From Herbiconiux sp. L3-i23 (GTDB taxonomy: Bacteria > Actinomycetota > Actinomycetes > Actinomycetales > Microbacteriaceae): DNA of 64,000 bases. A program made the translations under genes and the position numbers. The notes beneath the pieces were generated by a model. That model was not told the origin of the DNA. It worked only from the letters and a program-made list of their open reading frames with translations, and searched no databases. This document shows positions 29,614 to 37,837 of this stretch, one piece after another (positions within the stretch are counted from its first letter, which is position 1; each line of letters begins with the position of its first letter). Location of the stretch: positions 1,674,001-1,738,000 of the forward strand of contig NZ_AP025737.1 of the NCBI RefSeq assembly GCF_023734115.1. The letters are read 5' to 3'.

Positions 29614-29904
29614 TCAGCGCGGAGGTCGATTACGCCCACGGTCGGTGAGCACGAGCCAGGTCCCGGCGACGGAGACCGCGAGTGCCACCGCCGCGGACAT
29701 CGCCGCGACGATCGGGCCTCCCTCGTCTCCGGCGAGTCCGGCGAGGACCGCTCCGGCGAGCAGCAGCACGAACGCCGCGCAGACGATGGCGGCGACTCTT
29801 CCGCGCCGGGCCCGAACCCCGAGTCGCGACGTGGGCGTGCTGATCACAGCGACGAGCACCACCACGGCGATCCCGCCGAACAGGACGAAGAGGGCCGACC
29901 CCAT
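29614..29904 (-). CDS. Small three-helix membrane protein, unknown function
   Basis: About 96 residues with three hydrophobic segments (SALFVLFGGIAVVVLVAVI, VAAIVCAAFVLLLAGAVLAG and VAALAVSVAGTW-like) joined by short charged loops, ending TDRGRNRPPR. No known domain is recognised. ATG at 29904 gives a compact protein, but no good ribosome binding site is visible; a TTG at 29961 would add 19 residues. It converges with the tetR gene 31 bp away and follows the tRNA terminator. Confidence 0.55.
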   Translation of the reverse strand: MGSALFVLFGGIAVVVLVAVISTPTSRLGVRARRGRVAAIVCAAFVLLLAGAVLAGLAGDEGGPIVAAMSAAVALAVSVAGTWLVLTDRGRNRPPR

Positions 29905-29977
29905 CTCGCGAGCGTAACTGCTCGCGGAGCCATCGAGTCGGTCTGTCACATCGCCGCGCAAGGCGGGCCGAAACGAG

Positions 29978-30002
29978 AAAAGGCCCGCCGAGGCGGGCCT
30001 TT
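29978..30002 (-). terminator. Terminator of the minus-strand tRNA cluster
   Basis: On the minus strand AGGCCCGCC and GGCGGGCCT pair around a tiny loop, followed by TTTTC. It lies immediately after the tRNA-Val(GAC) 3' end. Confidence 0.8.
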
Positions 30003-30004
30003 CG

Positions 30005-30079
30005 TGGTGGGCGATACTGGGATCGAACCAGTGACCTCTTCCGTGTCAGGGAAGCGCGCTACCGCTGCGCCAATCGCCC
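30005..30079 (-). tRNA. tRNA-Val, anticodon GAC
   Basis: Acceptor stem GGGCGAT / ATCGCCC, discriminator A and an encoded CCA (30005-30007). The anticodon arm CTTCC-CTGACAC-GGAAG reads GAC. The T arm contains GGTTCGATCC. Last of three tRNA genes on this strand. Confidence 0.95.
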
Positions 30080-30110
30080 GCTGCTCATACGAGATGAGAG
30101 GCGGTGAGTG

Positions 30111-30181
30111 AGGTGGCGACGGGATTCGAACCCGTGTGGACGGCTTTGCAGGCCGCTGCCTAGCCTCTCGGCCACGCCACC
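30111..30181 (-). tRNA. tRNA-Cys, anticodon GCA
   Basis: Acceptor stem GGTGGCG / CGCCACC, discriminator T. The anticodon loop CTGCAAA between GCGGC and GCCGT reads GCA. CCA is not encoded. It is the middle gene of the minus-strand tRNA cluster. Confidence 0.95.
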
Positions 30182-30222
30182 ATGTGTGGTTCCCCACGTG
30201 GATTCCCGTGAGACTTCACTCG

Positions 30223-30295
30223 AGCGGATGACGAGACTCGAACTCGCGACCCTCACCTTGGCAAGGTGATGCGCTACCAACTGCGCTACATCCGC
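30223..30295 (-). tRNA. tRNA-Gly, anticodon GCC
   Basis: Acceptor stem GCGGATG / CATCCGC. The anticodon loop TTGCCAA between TCACC and GGTGA reads GCC. CCA is not encoded. It is the first gene of the minus-strand cluster Gly-Cys-Val. Confidence 0.95.
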
Positions 30296-30347
30296 ATTCG
30301 AAGACCGTTTCCGGACTTCTTCGCTGTCGTTTCCGACCGCTTGAAGA

Positions 30348-30376
30348 CTCTAACGGATGCTCGGCGCGACTACCAA
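30348..30376 (-). promoter_or_regulatory. Promoter of the minus-strand tRNA cluster
   Basis: On the minus strand TTGGTA (30376-30371) and TTAGAG (30353-30348) are separated by 17 bases, a sigma-70-like pair 53 bp before the tRNA-Gly 5' end. Confidence 0.6.
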
Positions 30377-30399
30377 CTCGACACGTCATCGAGGTGAAG

Positions 30400-30427
30400 T
30401 TGCACGGAACGGTCCCGTCGTTATGGC
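30400..30427 (+). promoter_or_regulatory. Promoter of plus-strand tRNA-Val
   Basis: TTGCAC (30400-30405) and TATGGC (30422-30427) with a 16-base spacer, 17 bp before the mature tRNA-Val(CAC) 5' end. Confidence 0.6.
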
Positions 30428-30443
30428 AAGATTGAGGACGCGC

Positions 30444-30519
30444 GGGCGATTGGCGCAGTTGGTAGCGCGCTTCCTTCACACGGAAGAGGTCATCAGTTCG
30501 AGTCTGGTATCGCCCACCA
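30444..30519 (+). tRNA. tRNA-Val, anticodon CAC
   Basis: Acceptor stem GGGCGAT / ATCGCCC, discriminator A and encoded CCA. The anticodon loop TTCACAC between CTTCC and GGAAG reads CAC. It is very similar to the tRNA-Val(GAC) gene on the other strand, with an identical acceptor stem and anticodon stem, pointing to an inverted duplication with anticodon change. Confidence 0.95.
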
Positions 30520-30537
30520 CCGGTCTCACTACGAGAC

Positions 30538-30576
30538 ACGACGAAGCCCCCGGTCATCGGCCGGGGGTTTCGTCGT
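30538..30576 (+). terminator. Terminator after tRNA-Val(CAC)
   Basis: ACGACGAAGCCCCCGG and CCGGGGGTTTCGTCGT form a 16-base stem with one mismatch around a seven-base loop. It may also terminate the SDR gene from the other side. Confidence 0.8.
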
Positions 30577-30591
30577 TCCCGGGGCCCTGAC

Positions 30592-31386
30592 TCAGCCCCG
30601 CCAGTCGTCGGAGGTAATGTGCGAGCCGCCGTGGGGGCCCATCTGCAACATCCCGCCGTCGACGGCCCACGACGCTCCCGTCACGTACGCGGAGGCCGGT
30701 GAGGCGAGGAAGGCGATGACGGCCGCCACCTCGCGGGCGTCGCCCGGTCGTCCGAGAGGGATGCCGGGACGTTCGGCGCCGTGCGGATCCTCGTCCTCCT
30801 GATCGGTCATCGGCGTGGCGATCTCGCCCGGGGCGACTGCGTTAACGGTGATGCCGTACCGAGCGAGTTCGATCGCCGCCGTCTTCACCAGACCGCCGAG
30901 ACCGTGCTTCGCGGCGTTGTACGCCGACTGCCCGACACGGGGCGCGTGCTCGTGCACGCTGGTCACCGCGACGATGCGGCCCCCGTTACCGGCGTCGACC
31001 ATGATCTGCGCGGCGCGCTGGATGCCGACGAACGCTCCGTCGAGATCGGTGGCGACGGTGTCCCGCCAGCCGTCGAGCGAGAGCTCGAGCAGCGGAACGT
31101 TGTCGCCCGCCCCCGCGTTGTTGACGAACACGTCGAGCCCGCCGAGTCTCCCGGCCAGGTCGCTCACGATGTCGCCGACCCGGTCGAGTCGGCGGACGTC
31201 GAGCTGCGCGACGACCGCATTGCGGCCCTGCGCGCGCACCTCGGAGGCGGTCGCCTCCGCACCCGCCTCGTCGTCGAGCCAGGTGATGCCGATGTCCATC
31301 CCCTGCTGGGCGAGGGCGACGGCGGTGGCCTTGCCGATGCCCGAGTCGGAGCCGGTGACGATCGCGAAACGTGGAGTGAATGCCAT
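30592..31386 (-). CDS. SDR family oxidoreductase
   Basis: 264-residue classical short-chain dehydrogenase. The cofactor loop TGSDSGIGKA lies near residues 11-20, NNAG near 90, the catalytic Ser in VTSVHEHAP, and Tyr/Lys in SAYNAAKHG near 155-160. VNAVAPGEIATPM and a C-terminus with WAVDGGMLQMGPHGG are typical of the FabG-like/glucose-dehydrogenase-like group. The substrate is unknown. ATG at 31386 gives a normal N-terminus; TCGGAT lies six bases before it. A GTG five codons upstream is an alternative. It is divergent from an MFS transporter gene 160 bp away. Confidence 0.88.
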   Translation of the reverse strand: MAFTPRFAIVTGSDSGIGKATAVALAQQGMDIGITWLDDEAGAEATASEVRAQGRNAVVAQLDVRRLDRVGDIVSDLAGRLGGLDVFVNNAGAGDNVPLLELSLDGWRDTVATDLDGAFVGIQRAAQIMVDAGNGGRIVAVTSVHEHAPRVGQSAYNAAKHGLGGLVKTAAIELARYGITVNAVAPGEIATPMTDQEDEDPHGAERPGIPLGRPGDAREVAAVIAFLASPASAYVTGASWAVDGGMLQMGPHGGSHITSDDWRG

Positions 31387-31546
31387 GACCGCATCCGACA
31401 CCGCCCGCCGGACGGCTGCAAGGGATCACGGCGCTTGCGCACCCCGTGCACAGCGATTGCGGAGCCGGTAGGGCGGCCGGCGTCTTGCGAGACCGCGCGG
31501 GGCGAGCCGCTCACTGCGCGTCGGGTCGCGCCGATAGTGTCGGCGC

Positions 31547-32752
31547 ATGGAAGCGCCACTGCTCCCCCGCTCCGGTTCGGGTCGCGCCCGCTGGTCGACG
31601 CGCGCGGCGTTCTGGGTCTCGGCGTCGGTCATCGCGATCTGCCTCTGGGGCAGCGCGTCACCGTCCATGGTGTTCCCGCTGTACCTCGAGCAGTGGCATC
31701 TCGACCCGGAGGAGATCGAAACGGTCTTCGCCGCGTACCCGTTCACGGTGGCGGCCCTGATGCTCGTCCTCGGCGGACTCTCCGACCGCATCGGACGCCG
31801 CCGGGCCATGCTGCTCGGTCTCGCGTCGCTCGCCGCCGGCAGTCTCGTCTTCGCCCTCGCCCCGGCGCTGCCGTTCCTCTACGCGGCCCGGCTGCTGCAG
31901 GCGCTCGGGACGGCCTGCGCGCTCGGCGCCGCGACCGCCGCACTGCTCGAGTTCGAACCGCAACGTCGCGCCGCTCGCGTCAGCGCGACCACCGTCGTCG
32001 CGACCGCCGTCGGTCTCGTGATCGCCTCCCTCGTCTCCGGCGCACTGATCGAGTACGCGCCACTCCCCCTGCACCTGACCTACTGGGTCGGATTCGCACT
32101 CGCCCTCCTCATCGGCGCGGCGGTCGTGTTCCTCCCCGACCACCGGGAGGCGACCCGCGCCGTGCGCGTCCCCTCATCCCGCGTCCCGCTCCGCTCGATC
32201 GCGGTCGGCGCGTCCGCCCTCATCGGCGCCTACGCCGTCGGAGCGCTGCTCCTGTCCCTCGGGGCAGACATCGCACGGGACCTCATCCGCACCGACGACG
32301 CGGCGCTCGTCGGCGCCGTGATCGCTCTGTTCGCCATCGCGATCGGTACCGGCGGACTCGTGTTCGGTCGGATCGCCGCCGCCCGGTCAGCCCTCCTCGG
32401 CACGGTCGCCTCGGTTCTCGGGCTGGCGTCGCTGCTGCTCGCCTCGTCGACGGAGAGTCTTCCGCTGTTCACCCTCAGCTCTGTTCTCGCCGGGTTCGGC
32501 TTCGCCGCCTTCGTCGCCGCCGCTCTCGGACTCGTGGTCGCTTCGGCGCCCGCAGAGGCGAAAGCGGTGACCGTGTCGCGGCTCTACGCCTCCGGGTACT
32601 CCGCGCAGGGCGTCCTCGCGCTCGTCCTCGGCGCGATCGCCGACGCATCCCTCCCGATCGCCATCGTCGTGTGGATGATCCTCGTCGCGGCGATCGGAGC
32701 GGTGTCCAGCTTTCTCATCGCCCGGCACAGTAGCGTCGCCCCTTCTTCGTGA
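31547..32752 (+). CDS. MFS transporter
   Basis: 401 residues with twelve hydrophobic segments. The first cytoplasmic loop reads GGLSDRIGRRRAMLLGL, the classical MFS motif A. The middle loop (DHREATRAVRVPSSRVPLRS) divides two six-helix halves. The family cannot be narrowed further and the substrate is not evident. The ATG follows TAGTGT (31535-31540) by six bases and has no ribosome binding site, so the mRNA is probably leaderless. The SGNH lipoprotein gene follows 52 bp downstream. Confidence 0.88.
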   Translation: MEAPLLPRSGSGRARWSTRAAFWVSASVIAICLWGSASPSMVFPLYLEQWHLDPEEIETVFAAYPFTVAALMLVLGGLSDRIGRRRAMLLGLASLAAGSLVFALAPALPFLYAARLLQALGTACALGAATAALLEFEPQRRAARVSATTVVATAVGLVIASLVSGALIEYAPLPLHLTYWVGFALALLIGAAVVFLPDHREATRAVRVPSSRVPLRSIAVGASALIGAYAVGALLLSLGADIARDLIRTDDAALVGAVIALFAIAIGTGGLVFGRIAAARSALLGTVASVLGLASLLLASSTESLPLFTLSSVLAGFGFAAFVAAALGLVVASAPAEAKAVTVSRLYASGYSAQGVLALVLGAIADASLPIAIVVWMILVAAIGAVSSFLIARHSSVAPSS

Positions 32753-32804
32753 GCTCTTAGCTTCTGCCGTTAGCCTCAGGACCACCCCACACCCGAAGGT
32801 CCCC

Positions 32805-33461
32805 ATGCGCGTCGCCCCGAAGCTCACCGCACTCCTCGCCGGAGTCGCCCTCGTCCTCACTGCGTGCGCGGCAGCGCCCGCCGACGGTGCCCCCCGGAGC
32901 CCGGCAGCGACGGCGGACCCGACGCTGTCGGTCGCGATCGTCGGCGACTCCCTCACCGCGGTGCTCGGCAAGCGATTCGCCGAGGGCGAGATCGACCCTT
33001 CGTCCTGGGTGCCCGTCTTCCTCGAGTCCGACGTCCGATTCGTCGGCGGATGGGCACTGGCTGGGGCCACGACCGCGGATATGCGCGCCGCGGTCGCGGA
33101 ACAGGATGCCGACCTGCTCATCGTCATGGCGGGCACGAACGACGTCCTGACCGATCGACCGCTCGACGACACGCTCGCCGATATCGACGCCATCGTCGAC
33201 CGGGTCGGCGCGGCGCAGGTGCTGGTGTCGGCCATCCCGCCGATCGATTTCATGCCCGGGGCCGCCGAGGCCTTCAACGACGCGCTCGAGGAGACCGCGG
33301 AGGCGAGGTCGTGGACGTTCGCGGATCCGTTCGCCGCATTGCGGGTCAACGGGGCGTACCGGGAAGGGACCACCCTCGACGGCATTCACCCGACCGCGGA
33401 GGCTCAAGTCACCGTCGGAAAGGCGGTCACTCGCGCCGTGGAACGACTCGGCCTCGACTGA
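32805..33461 (+). CDS. SGNH/GDSL hydrolase lipoprotein
   Basis: 218 residues, exported and lipid-anchored: basic start MRVAPK, hydrophobic core, lipobox LTAC with C21. The SGNH blocks are in order: VGDSLTA with nucleophile S49, a Gly in the second block, GTND with N112, and DGIHPT with D192 and H195 completing the triad. It is probably an esterase acting on the cell envelope or outside; the substrate is unknown. GAAGG lies five bases before the ATG. It is co-directional with the MFS gene upstream, perhaps partly co-transcribed. Confidence 0.9.
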   Translation: MRVAPKLTALLAGVALVLTACAAAPADGAPRSPAATADPTLSVAIVGDSLTAVLGKRFAEGEIDPSSWVPVFLESDVRFVGGWALAGATTADMRAAVAEQDADLLIVMAGTNDVLTDRPLDDTLADIDAIVDRVGAAQVLVSAIPPIDFMPGAAEAFNDALEETAEARSWTFADPFAALRVNGAYREGTTLDGIHPTAEAQVTVGKAVTRAVERLGLD

Positions 33462-33482
33462 GGCGTCTCGGTGGCTCGCCGC

Positions 33483-33692
33483 TCAGTCGGCGTCCGGCTC
33501 GCCCGGACGCACCGCGGCGGTGTCCGCGACGTCGATGCGGGTCGCGCCGCTCGGCGACTCGGTGACCTCGACGCGCGGCGCCACCGACTCGGCTGCCGCG
33601 TCCTCGTCCCACTTGTCGCCGGGGGCCGAAGTCAGCTGATCGCGGCGCTTCTCCTCGAAGCTCTCATCCGTCGAGTCCGTCGCATCCGTCAT
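33483..33692 (-). CDS. Small acidic hypothetical protein
   Basis: 69 residues, hydrophilic and rich in Asp, Glu, Ser and Thr (MTDATDSTDESFEEKRRDQL), with no membrane segment and no recognised domain; probably disordered in part. The ATG at 33692 follows TACCCT (33704-33699) by six bases without a ribosome binding site, matching the leaderless pattern of several genes here, which supports it being real. It is convergent with the lipoprotein gene and lies 46 bp downstream of the amt gene on the same strand. Confidence 0.6.
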   Translation of the reverse strand: MTDATDSTDESFEEKRRDQLTSAPGDKWDEDAAAESVAPRVEVTESPSGATRIDVADTAAVRPGEPDAD

Positions 33693-33738
33693 GGGCACAG
33701 GGTAGCGCCGCTCACCTGATCGATTCGGAGCGGTCACG

Positions 33739-35010
33739 TCAGCGCGTCGCGTCCGGGCCGACCGCGGCCTGGCCGTACGGCGCAATGTCGAGACCCGCCT
33801 GCTCGATGGCCGTGGTCACGCGGAACCCCATGAGCTTATCGACGAGGTACCCGAGCGCGAGGGTGACCGCGAACGAGTAGACCAGCACCGCGACGGCACC
33901 GATCGCCTGCGCCAGGAGCTGATCGACGCGTCCCGAGTAGATGAAGCCGTCACCGTTCGCGAAGAATCCCAGGTAGAGCGTTCCGATCAGGCCGCCGACG
34001 AGGTGGATGCCGACCACGTCGAGCGAGTCGTCGAAGCCGAGAACGTACTTGAGGTTGACGGCGAGGGCGCACAGCGCCCCGGCCAGCAGGCCGAGCAGCA
34101 CCGCCCACAGCGGCGTCAGGTAGGCGCACGCCGGGGTGATCGCCACGAGCCCCGAGACGACCCCCGACGCGGCACCCACCGCCGTCGCCTTGCCATCCCT
34201 GATCGTCTCGACGACGAGCCACGACAGCAGCGCGGCGGCCGGCGCCGCGAGGGTGTTCATCACCACAAGGGCTGCGAAGCCGTCGGCGGCGCCCTCGGAG
34301 CCGGCGTTGAAGCCGAACCAGCCGAACCAGAGCAGCGCCGCCCCGAGGAGCACGAACGGGATGCTGTGCGGCTTCAGCGGACCCGAGCCGACGCCGGTCC
34401 GCTTGCCGAGGACGAGCGCGAGGGCGAGCGCAGCGGCTCCCGCGTTGATGTGGACGGCGGTGCCGCCGGCGAAGTCGAGCACGCCTGCCCCGACGAGATC
34501 GCGCAGACCGTAGACGATCCATCCGCCACCCGCCATGCCGTCGGCGCCCCACCGCACGGTGAACACCCACGACGCGACCGGGAAGTAGACAAGGCTCGCC
34601 CACAGTCCGGCGAACACCATCCAGGCGCCGAAGCGCGCCCGGTCGGCGATCGCACCGGAGACGAGCGCGACGGCCACGATCGCGAACATGCACTGGAACG
34701 CGGCCTGAGCGAGCGGCGCCGAATCATCGGCGCCCTGCAGCAGCGCCCCGAGTCCGATCAGTCCCGTGTCGATGCCGAACACGCCGTCGATGCCGACGAA
34801 GCCCGATGCGTTGCCGGAGGAGTTCACGACCGCGTATCCGAAGACGATCCACAGCACGGCGACGAGGGCGAGAGCACCGAAGCTCAGCATCATCAAGCTG
34901 ATCGCGCTCGACGCGCGGACGAGGCCGCCGTAGAAGAAGGCGAGCGCGGGAGTCATCAGCAGCGCCAGTGCGGCGCAGATCAGCACGAACGCCGTAGTGC
35001 CCTGATCCAC
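33739..35010 (-). CDS. amt: Ammonium transporter, first of two adjacent paralogues
   Basis: 423-residue Amt/MEP/Rh channel with about eleven membrane helices. The pore twin histidines are present in GTAVHINAG (about 190) and VGIHLVGG (about 335). ASWVF and LLWFGWFGFNAGSEG are family signatures. The protein is about as similar to its neighbour as expected of an old tandem duplicate and has a shorter polar tail. The GTG start has GGAGAGG upstream. A hairpin in the 142-bp gap separates it from the upstream amt gene, so it may have its own promoter; no GlnR-type site is seen there. Confidence 0.95.
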   Translation of the reverse strand: MDQGTTAFVLICAALALLMTPALAFFYGGLVRASSAISLMMLSFGALALVAVLWIVFGYAVVNSSGNASGFVGIDGVFGIDTGLIGLGALLQGADDSAPLAQAAFQCMFAIVAVALVSGAIADRARFGAWMVFAGLWASLVYFPVASWVFTVRWGADGMAGGGWIVYGLRDLVGAGVLDFAGGTAVHINAGAAALALALVLGKRTGVGSGPLKPHSIPFVLLGAALLWFGWFGFNAGSEGAADGFAALVVMNTLAAPAAALLSWLVVETIRDGKATAVGAASGVVSGLVAITPACAYLTPLWAVLLGLLAGALCALAVNLKYVLGFDDSLDVVGIHLVGGLIGTLYLGFFANGDGFIYSGRVDQLLAQAIGAVAVLVYSFAVTLALGYLVDKLMGFRVTTAIEQAGLDIAPYGQAAVGPDATR

Positions 35011-35097
35011 TCGCGCCTCTCCTGTCAGCCCTTCGTGGCCTCTCAGAGCCTACGACCGGGCAGCACCCGCTCGTCGTCGGCACGCGGCCGGTGCATG

Positions 35098-35136
35098 GCG
35101 ACGGGCGCCGCCTCGAGAAGAGACGACGCCCGTCGC
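35098..35136 (-). terminator. Hairpin between the two amt genes
   Basis: GCGACGGGCG / CGCCCGTCGC ten-base perfect outer stem with further inner pairing (CTC/GAG), 17 bp after the stop codon of the upstream amt gene. It is a likely terminator or attenuator. Confidence 0.7.
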
Positions 35137-35152
35137 GTGATGTGCGGAGCGG

Positions 35153-36424
35153 TCAGACGCGCGCCGGCTGGTCGAAGAGGTAGGCCTCTTCGCCGTGCAC
35201 GACGGTGTCGATGCCCGCGATCTCGTCCTCGTTCTTGACGCGGAAGCCCATCGTCTTCTCGATCACGAAGCCGATGATCCAGGCCAGAGCGAAGGAGTAG
35301 ACGAGCACGGCGATCGCGGCGATGGCCTGAACCAGCAGCTGGGTTCCGTCGCCGCCGGTGAAGAGGCCGGTGTTGTTGGCGAAGAAGCCGAGGAACAGGG
35401 TTCCGATGAGACCGCCGACGAGGTGGATGCCCACGACGTCGAGCGAGTCGTCGAAGCCGAGTGCGAACTTCAGGTCGACCGCGACGGCGCAGACGGCGCC
35501 GGCGATGACGCCCAGCAGGATCGCGAACATCGGGGTCACCGAGGCGCAGGCCGGGGTGATCGCGACCAGGCCGGCGACGGCACCCGACGCGGCACCGACC
35601 GAGGTGGCCTTGCCGTTGCGGAGCTTCTCGACGACAAGCCAGCCGAGCAGAGCGGCGGCGGGGGCGGCGATGGTGTTGAGGAATGCGACCGCGGCGGTGC
35701 CGTCGGCGGCGAGCTCAGAGCCCGCGTTGAAGCCGAACCAGCCGAACCAGAGCAGACCGGCGCCCAGCAGGACGAACGGCGGGTTGTGAGGCACGTGCGC
35801 TCCCTTCTGGAAGCCGACGCGCTTGCCGAGCACCAGGGCGAGGGCGAGAGCGGCCGCACCGGCGTTGATGTGCACCGCGGTGCCACCGGCGAAGTCGATC
35901 ACGCCGAGTCCGAAGACCTCCTGCAGTCCGTAGGTCGTCCACCCTCCATAGGAGAAGGAGCCGTCATCGGCGAGCCCGAAGTTGAAGACCCAGCTCGCGA
36001 CCGGGAAGTAGACGAGCGTCGCCCAGACACCGGCGAAGACCATCCACGCGCCGAACTTGGCGCGGTCGGCGATGGCGCCCGAGACGAGCGCGACCGTGAT
36101 GATGGCGAAGGTCGCCTGGAAGGCGGCGAACGCGATCGGCGGATACATCGCGTCTTCCGGCGTCTCGAGGAGGCTGGTGAGCCCGATCGCCGCGGTGTCG
36201 ATTTTCCACGGGAAGAGGGTTCCCTCCGAGCCGGGGAAGGCGATCGCGTAACCGTAGATGACCCACAGCACGCCGATGAGGCCCATCGCGCCGAAGCTCA
36301 GCATCATCATGCTGACGACGCTCTTGGCCTTCACGAGGCCGCCGTAGAAGAACGCGAGGCCGGGGGTCATCAGCAGCACGAATGCCGCCGCGATCAGCAA
36401 GAAGGCGGTATTGCCCTGATCCAT
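35153..36424 (-). CDS. amt: Ammonium transporter, nitrogen-controlled paralogue
   Basis: 423-residue ammonium channel. Twin histidines in GTAVHINAG and VGIHLVGG, FYGGLVKAKSVVSMMMLSFG in helix 1-2 and LLWFGWFGFNAGSELA are all intact. The C-terminal tail keeps the ETMGFRVKNEDEIAGID type segment through which PII proteins regulate channels, although no glnK gene is next to it. ATG at 36424 has GAGAGG six bases before it. A GlnR-type box lies 109 bp upstream, so induction under nitrogen limitation is expected. Confidence 0.96.
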   Translation of the reverse strand: MDQGNTAFLLIAAAFVLLMTPGLAFFYGGLVKAKSVVSMMMLSFGAMGLIGVLWVIYGYAIAFPGSEGTLFPWKIDTAAIGLTSLLETPEDAMYPPIAFAAFQATFAIITVALVSGAIADRAKFGAWMVFAGVWATLVYFPVASWVFNFGLADDGSFSYGGWTTYGLQEVFGLGVIDFAGGTAVHINAGAAALALALVLGKRVGFQKGAHVPHNPPFVLLGAGLLWFGWFGFNAGSELAADGTAAVAFLNTIAAPAAALLGWLVVEKLRNGKATSVGAASGAVAGLVAITPACASVTPMFAILLGVIAGAVCAVAVDLKFALGFDDSLDVVGIHLVGGLIGTLFLGFFANNTGLFTGGDGTQLLVQAIAAIAVLVYSFALAWIIGFVIEKTMGFRVKNEDEIAGIDTVVHGEEAYLFDQPARV

Positions 36425-36532
36425 TGGATACCTCTCTTAACAAACGTGCAAAGGGATTCGACCCGGCGGCTCACGTCGGCTGTCGACGAGGGGTGCGCGC
36501 TTGCGGGTTCGGCCCAATAGTGGTCCGTGGAG

Positions 36533-36570
36533 GTTTCGTATCGAGATGAGACAGATTTCGAGGGTGTTAC
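36533..36570 (-). promoter_or_regulatory. GlnR-type box upstream of amt
   Basis: On the minus strand GTAAC-N6-GAAAT-N6-CATCT-N6-GAAAC. This keeps the actinobacterial GlnR layout of five-base half sites with six-base spacers; the first and last half sites are exact, the second has one mismatch and the third is poor. It lies at 36533-36570, upstream of the amt start at 36424. Confidence 0.65.
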
Positions 36571-36639
36571 ACAGTGCGGCGTCCGGTAAACATCGTGTTT
36601 CGTGCCTCGGAGGTCGCTCAAGCGGGCCTCAGCCCGAGT

Positions 36640-37659
36640 TCAGTGCGAGCTCAAGGCAATGAGTCGCGAGATCGCGCGGAGGTACTTCTTGCGGTAGCCG
36701 CCCGCGAGCATGTCCTCGCCGAACACCGAGTCGAGCGGCGCTCCGCTCGCGACGATCCGCACTCCGCCGTCGTAGAGCCGGTCGACGAGGGCGACGAAAC
36801 GCAAAGCATCGGTCTGACTCGCGAACGGCGAGACGTCGCGGAGTCCGACGGCCTGCAGGTCGTCGACGAGACGCACGTAGCTGGCGGGGTGCACCTTCGC
36901 CAGGTGGGCGATGACCGCCCCGAAGTCGTCGACGGTGCTGACACCGCCGTCGGCCTCGGCGGCGAGCCGTTCGTCGAGTTCCGCGGCGTCGGTGACCGCA
37001 GCGTGGCCCTCGATGTCGCGGCGCCGGTAGTCGAGGCCGTCGATGCGCACCGTCTCGAAGTGGGCCGAGAGCGAGTGGATCTCCCTCAGGAAGTCGGCGG
37101 CCGCGAACCGACCCTCCCCCAACGCATTCGGCGGGGTGTTCGAGGTCGCAGCGACTCGTGTCCCGGTGGCGACGAGTTCGCCGAGCAGGCGGGTCATCAC
37201 CATCGTGTCGCCCGGGTCGTCGAGCTCGAACTCGTCGATGGCGACGAGGCTCGCTCCCGAGAGCAGGTCGACGGCGCCGCGGTACCCCATCGCGCCGACG
37301 AGCGCCGTGTACTCGATGAAGGTGCCGAAGTACTTCCGTGCCGGCGCGAGGTGCCAGAGGGCCGCCAGCAGGTGGGTCTTGCCGACGCCGAATCCGCCGT
37401 CGAGGTAGATGCCCGGCTTGCCGACCGACGCTCGCTTCGCGCGCTTGAACCAGCCGCCGCCGCTCGGCGCCGCCGACCACCCCGCGGCGAAGGTTCGCAT
37501 CTTCTCGAGCGCTTCCGTTTGCGACGGGTAATCGGGGTCGGGCTCGTAGTTGTCGAGGCTCGCCCGGTCGAACTGCCGCGGCGGCACGAGGTACCCGGCG
37601 ATCTCCTCACCGGTCAGTCGCGGGGCACGCTCGGTGAGTGAGACAGGGGCGGAGGTCAC
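36640..37659 (-). CDS. zapE: Cell division protein ZapE (AFG1-like ATPase)
   Basis: P-loop ATPase of the AFG1/ZapE family; in Escherichia coli ZapE acts on the Z-ring under stress, and the role in actinobacteria is not established. 339 residues. Walker [10 protein letters not shown] at 88-96, Walker [12 protein letters not shown] near 138-148, AATSNTPPN as sensor, and the family-specific YRRRDIEGH region near 210. The C-terminus [19 protein letters not shown] is conserved. It starts at GTG 37659 and is divergent from the sulfurtransferase gene with 178 bp between them. Confidence 0.93.
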   Translation of the reverse strand: MTSAPVSLTERAPRLTGEEIAGYLVPPRQFDRASLDNYEPDPDYPSQTEALEKMRTFAAGWSAAPSGGGWFKRAKRASVGKPGIYLDGGFGVGKTHLLAALWHLAPARKYFGTFIEYTALVGAMGYRGAVDLLSGASLVAIDEFELDDPGDTMVMTRLLGELVATGTRVAATSNTPPNALGEGRFAAADFLREIHSLSAHFETVRIDGLDYRRRDIEGHAAVTDAAELDERLAAEADGGVSTVDDFGAVIAHLAKVHPASYVRLVDDLQAVGLRDVSPFASQTDALRFVALVDRLYDGGVRIVASGAPLDSVFGEDMLAGGYRKKYLRAISRLIALSSH

Positions 37660-37837
37660 AGGCGCATCCAGACGACGGAAGGAGTCGGAAGTGTTACGAG
37701 GTCCTCAGCGGAAGACGAACGAGCGGCGTAACCTCGCTGAGGGCGCATCGCCGACCCGTCGGGAGGCGGTGCGCGATCAGCCTAGACGAGGGCCGTGCAC
37801 CGACAGCGGCCCCCCTGACGGAAGGTGGCCGAGGCAG

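Noticed and set aside
30005-30519. tRNA cluster considered as an integration site for a mobile element
   Set aside because: No integrase, no partial tRNA copy and no att-like direct repeat was found nearby.
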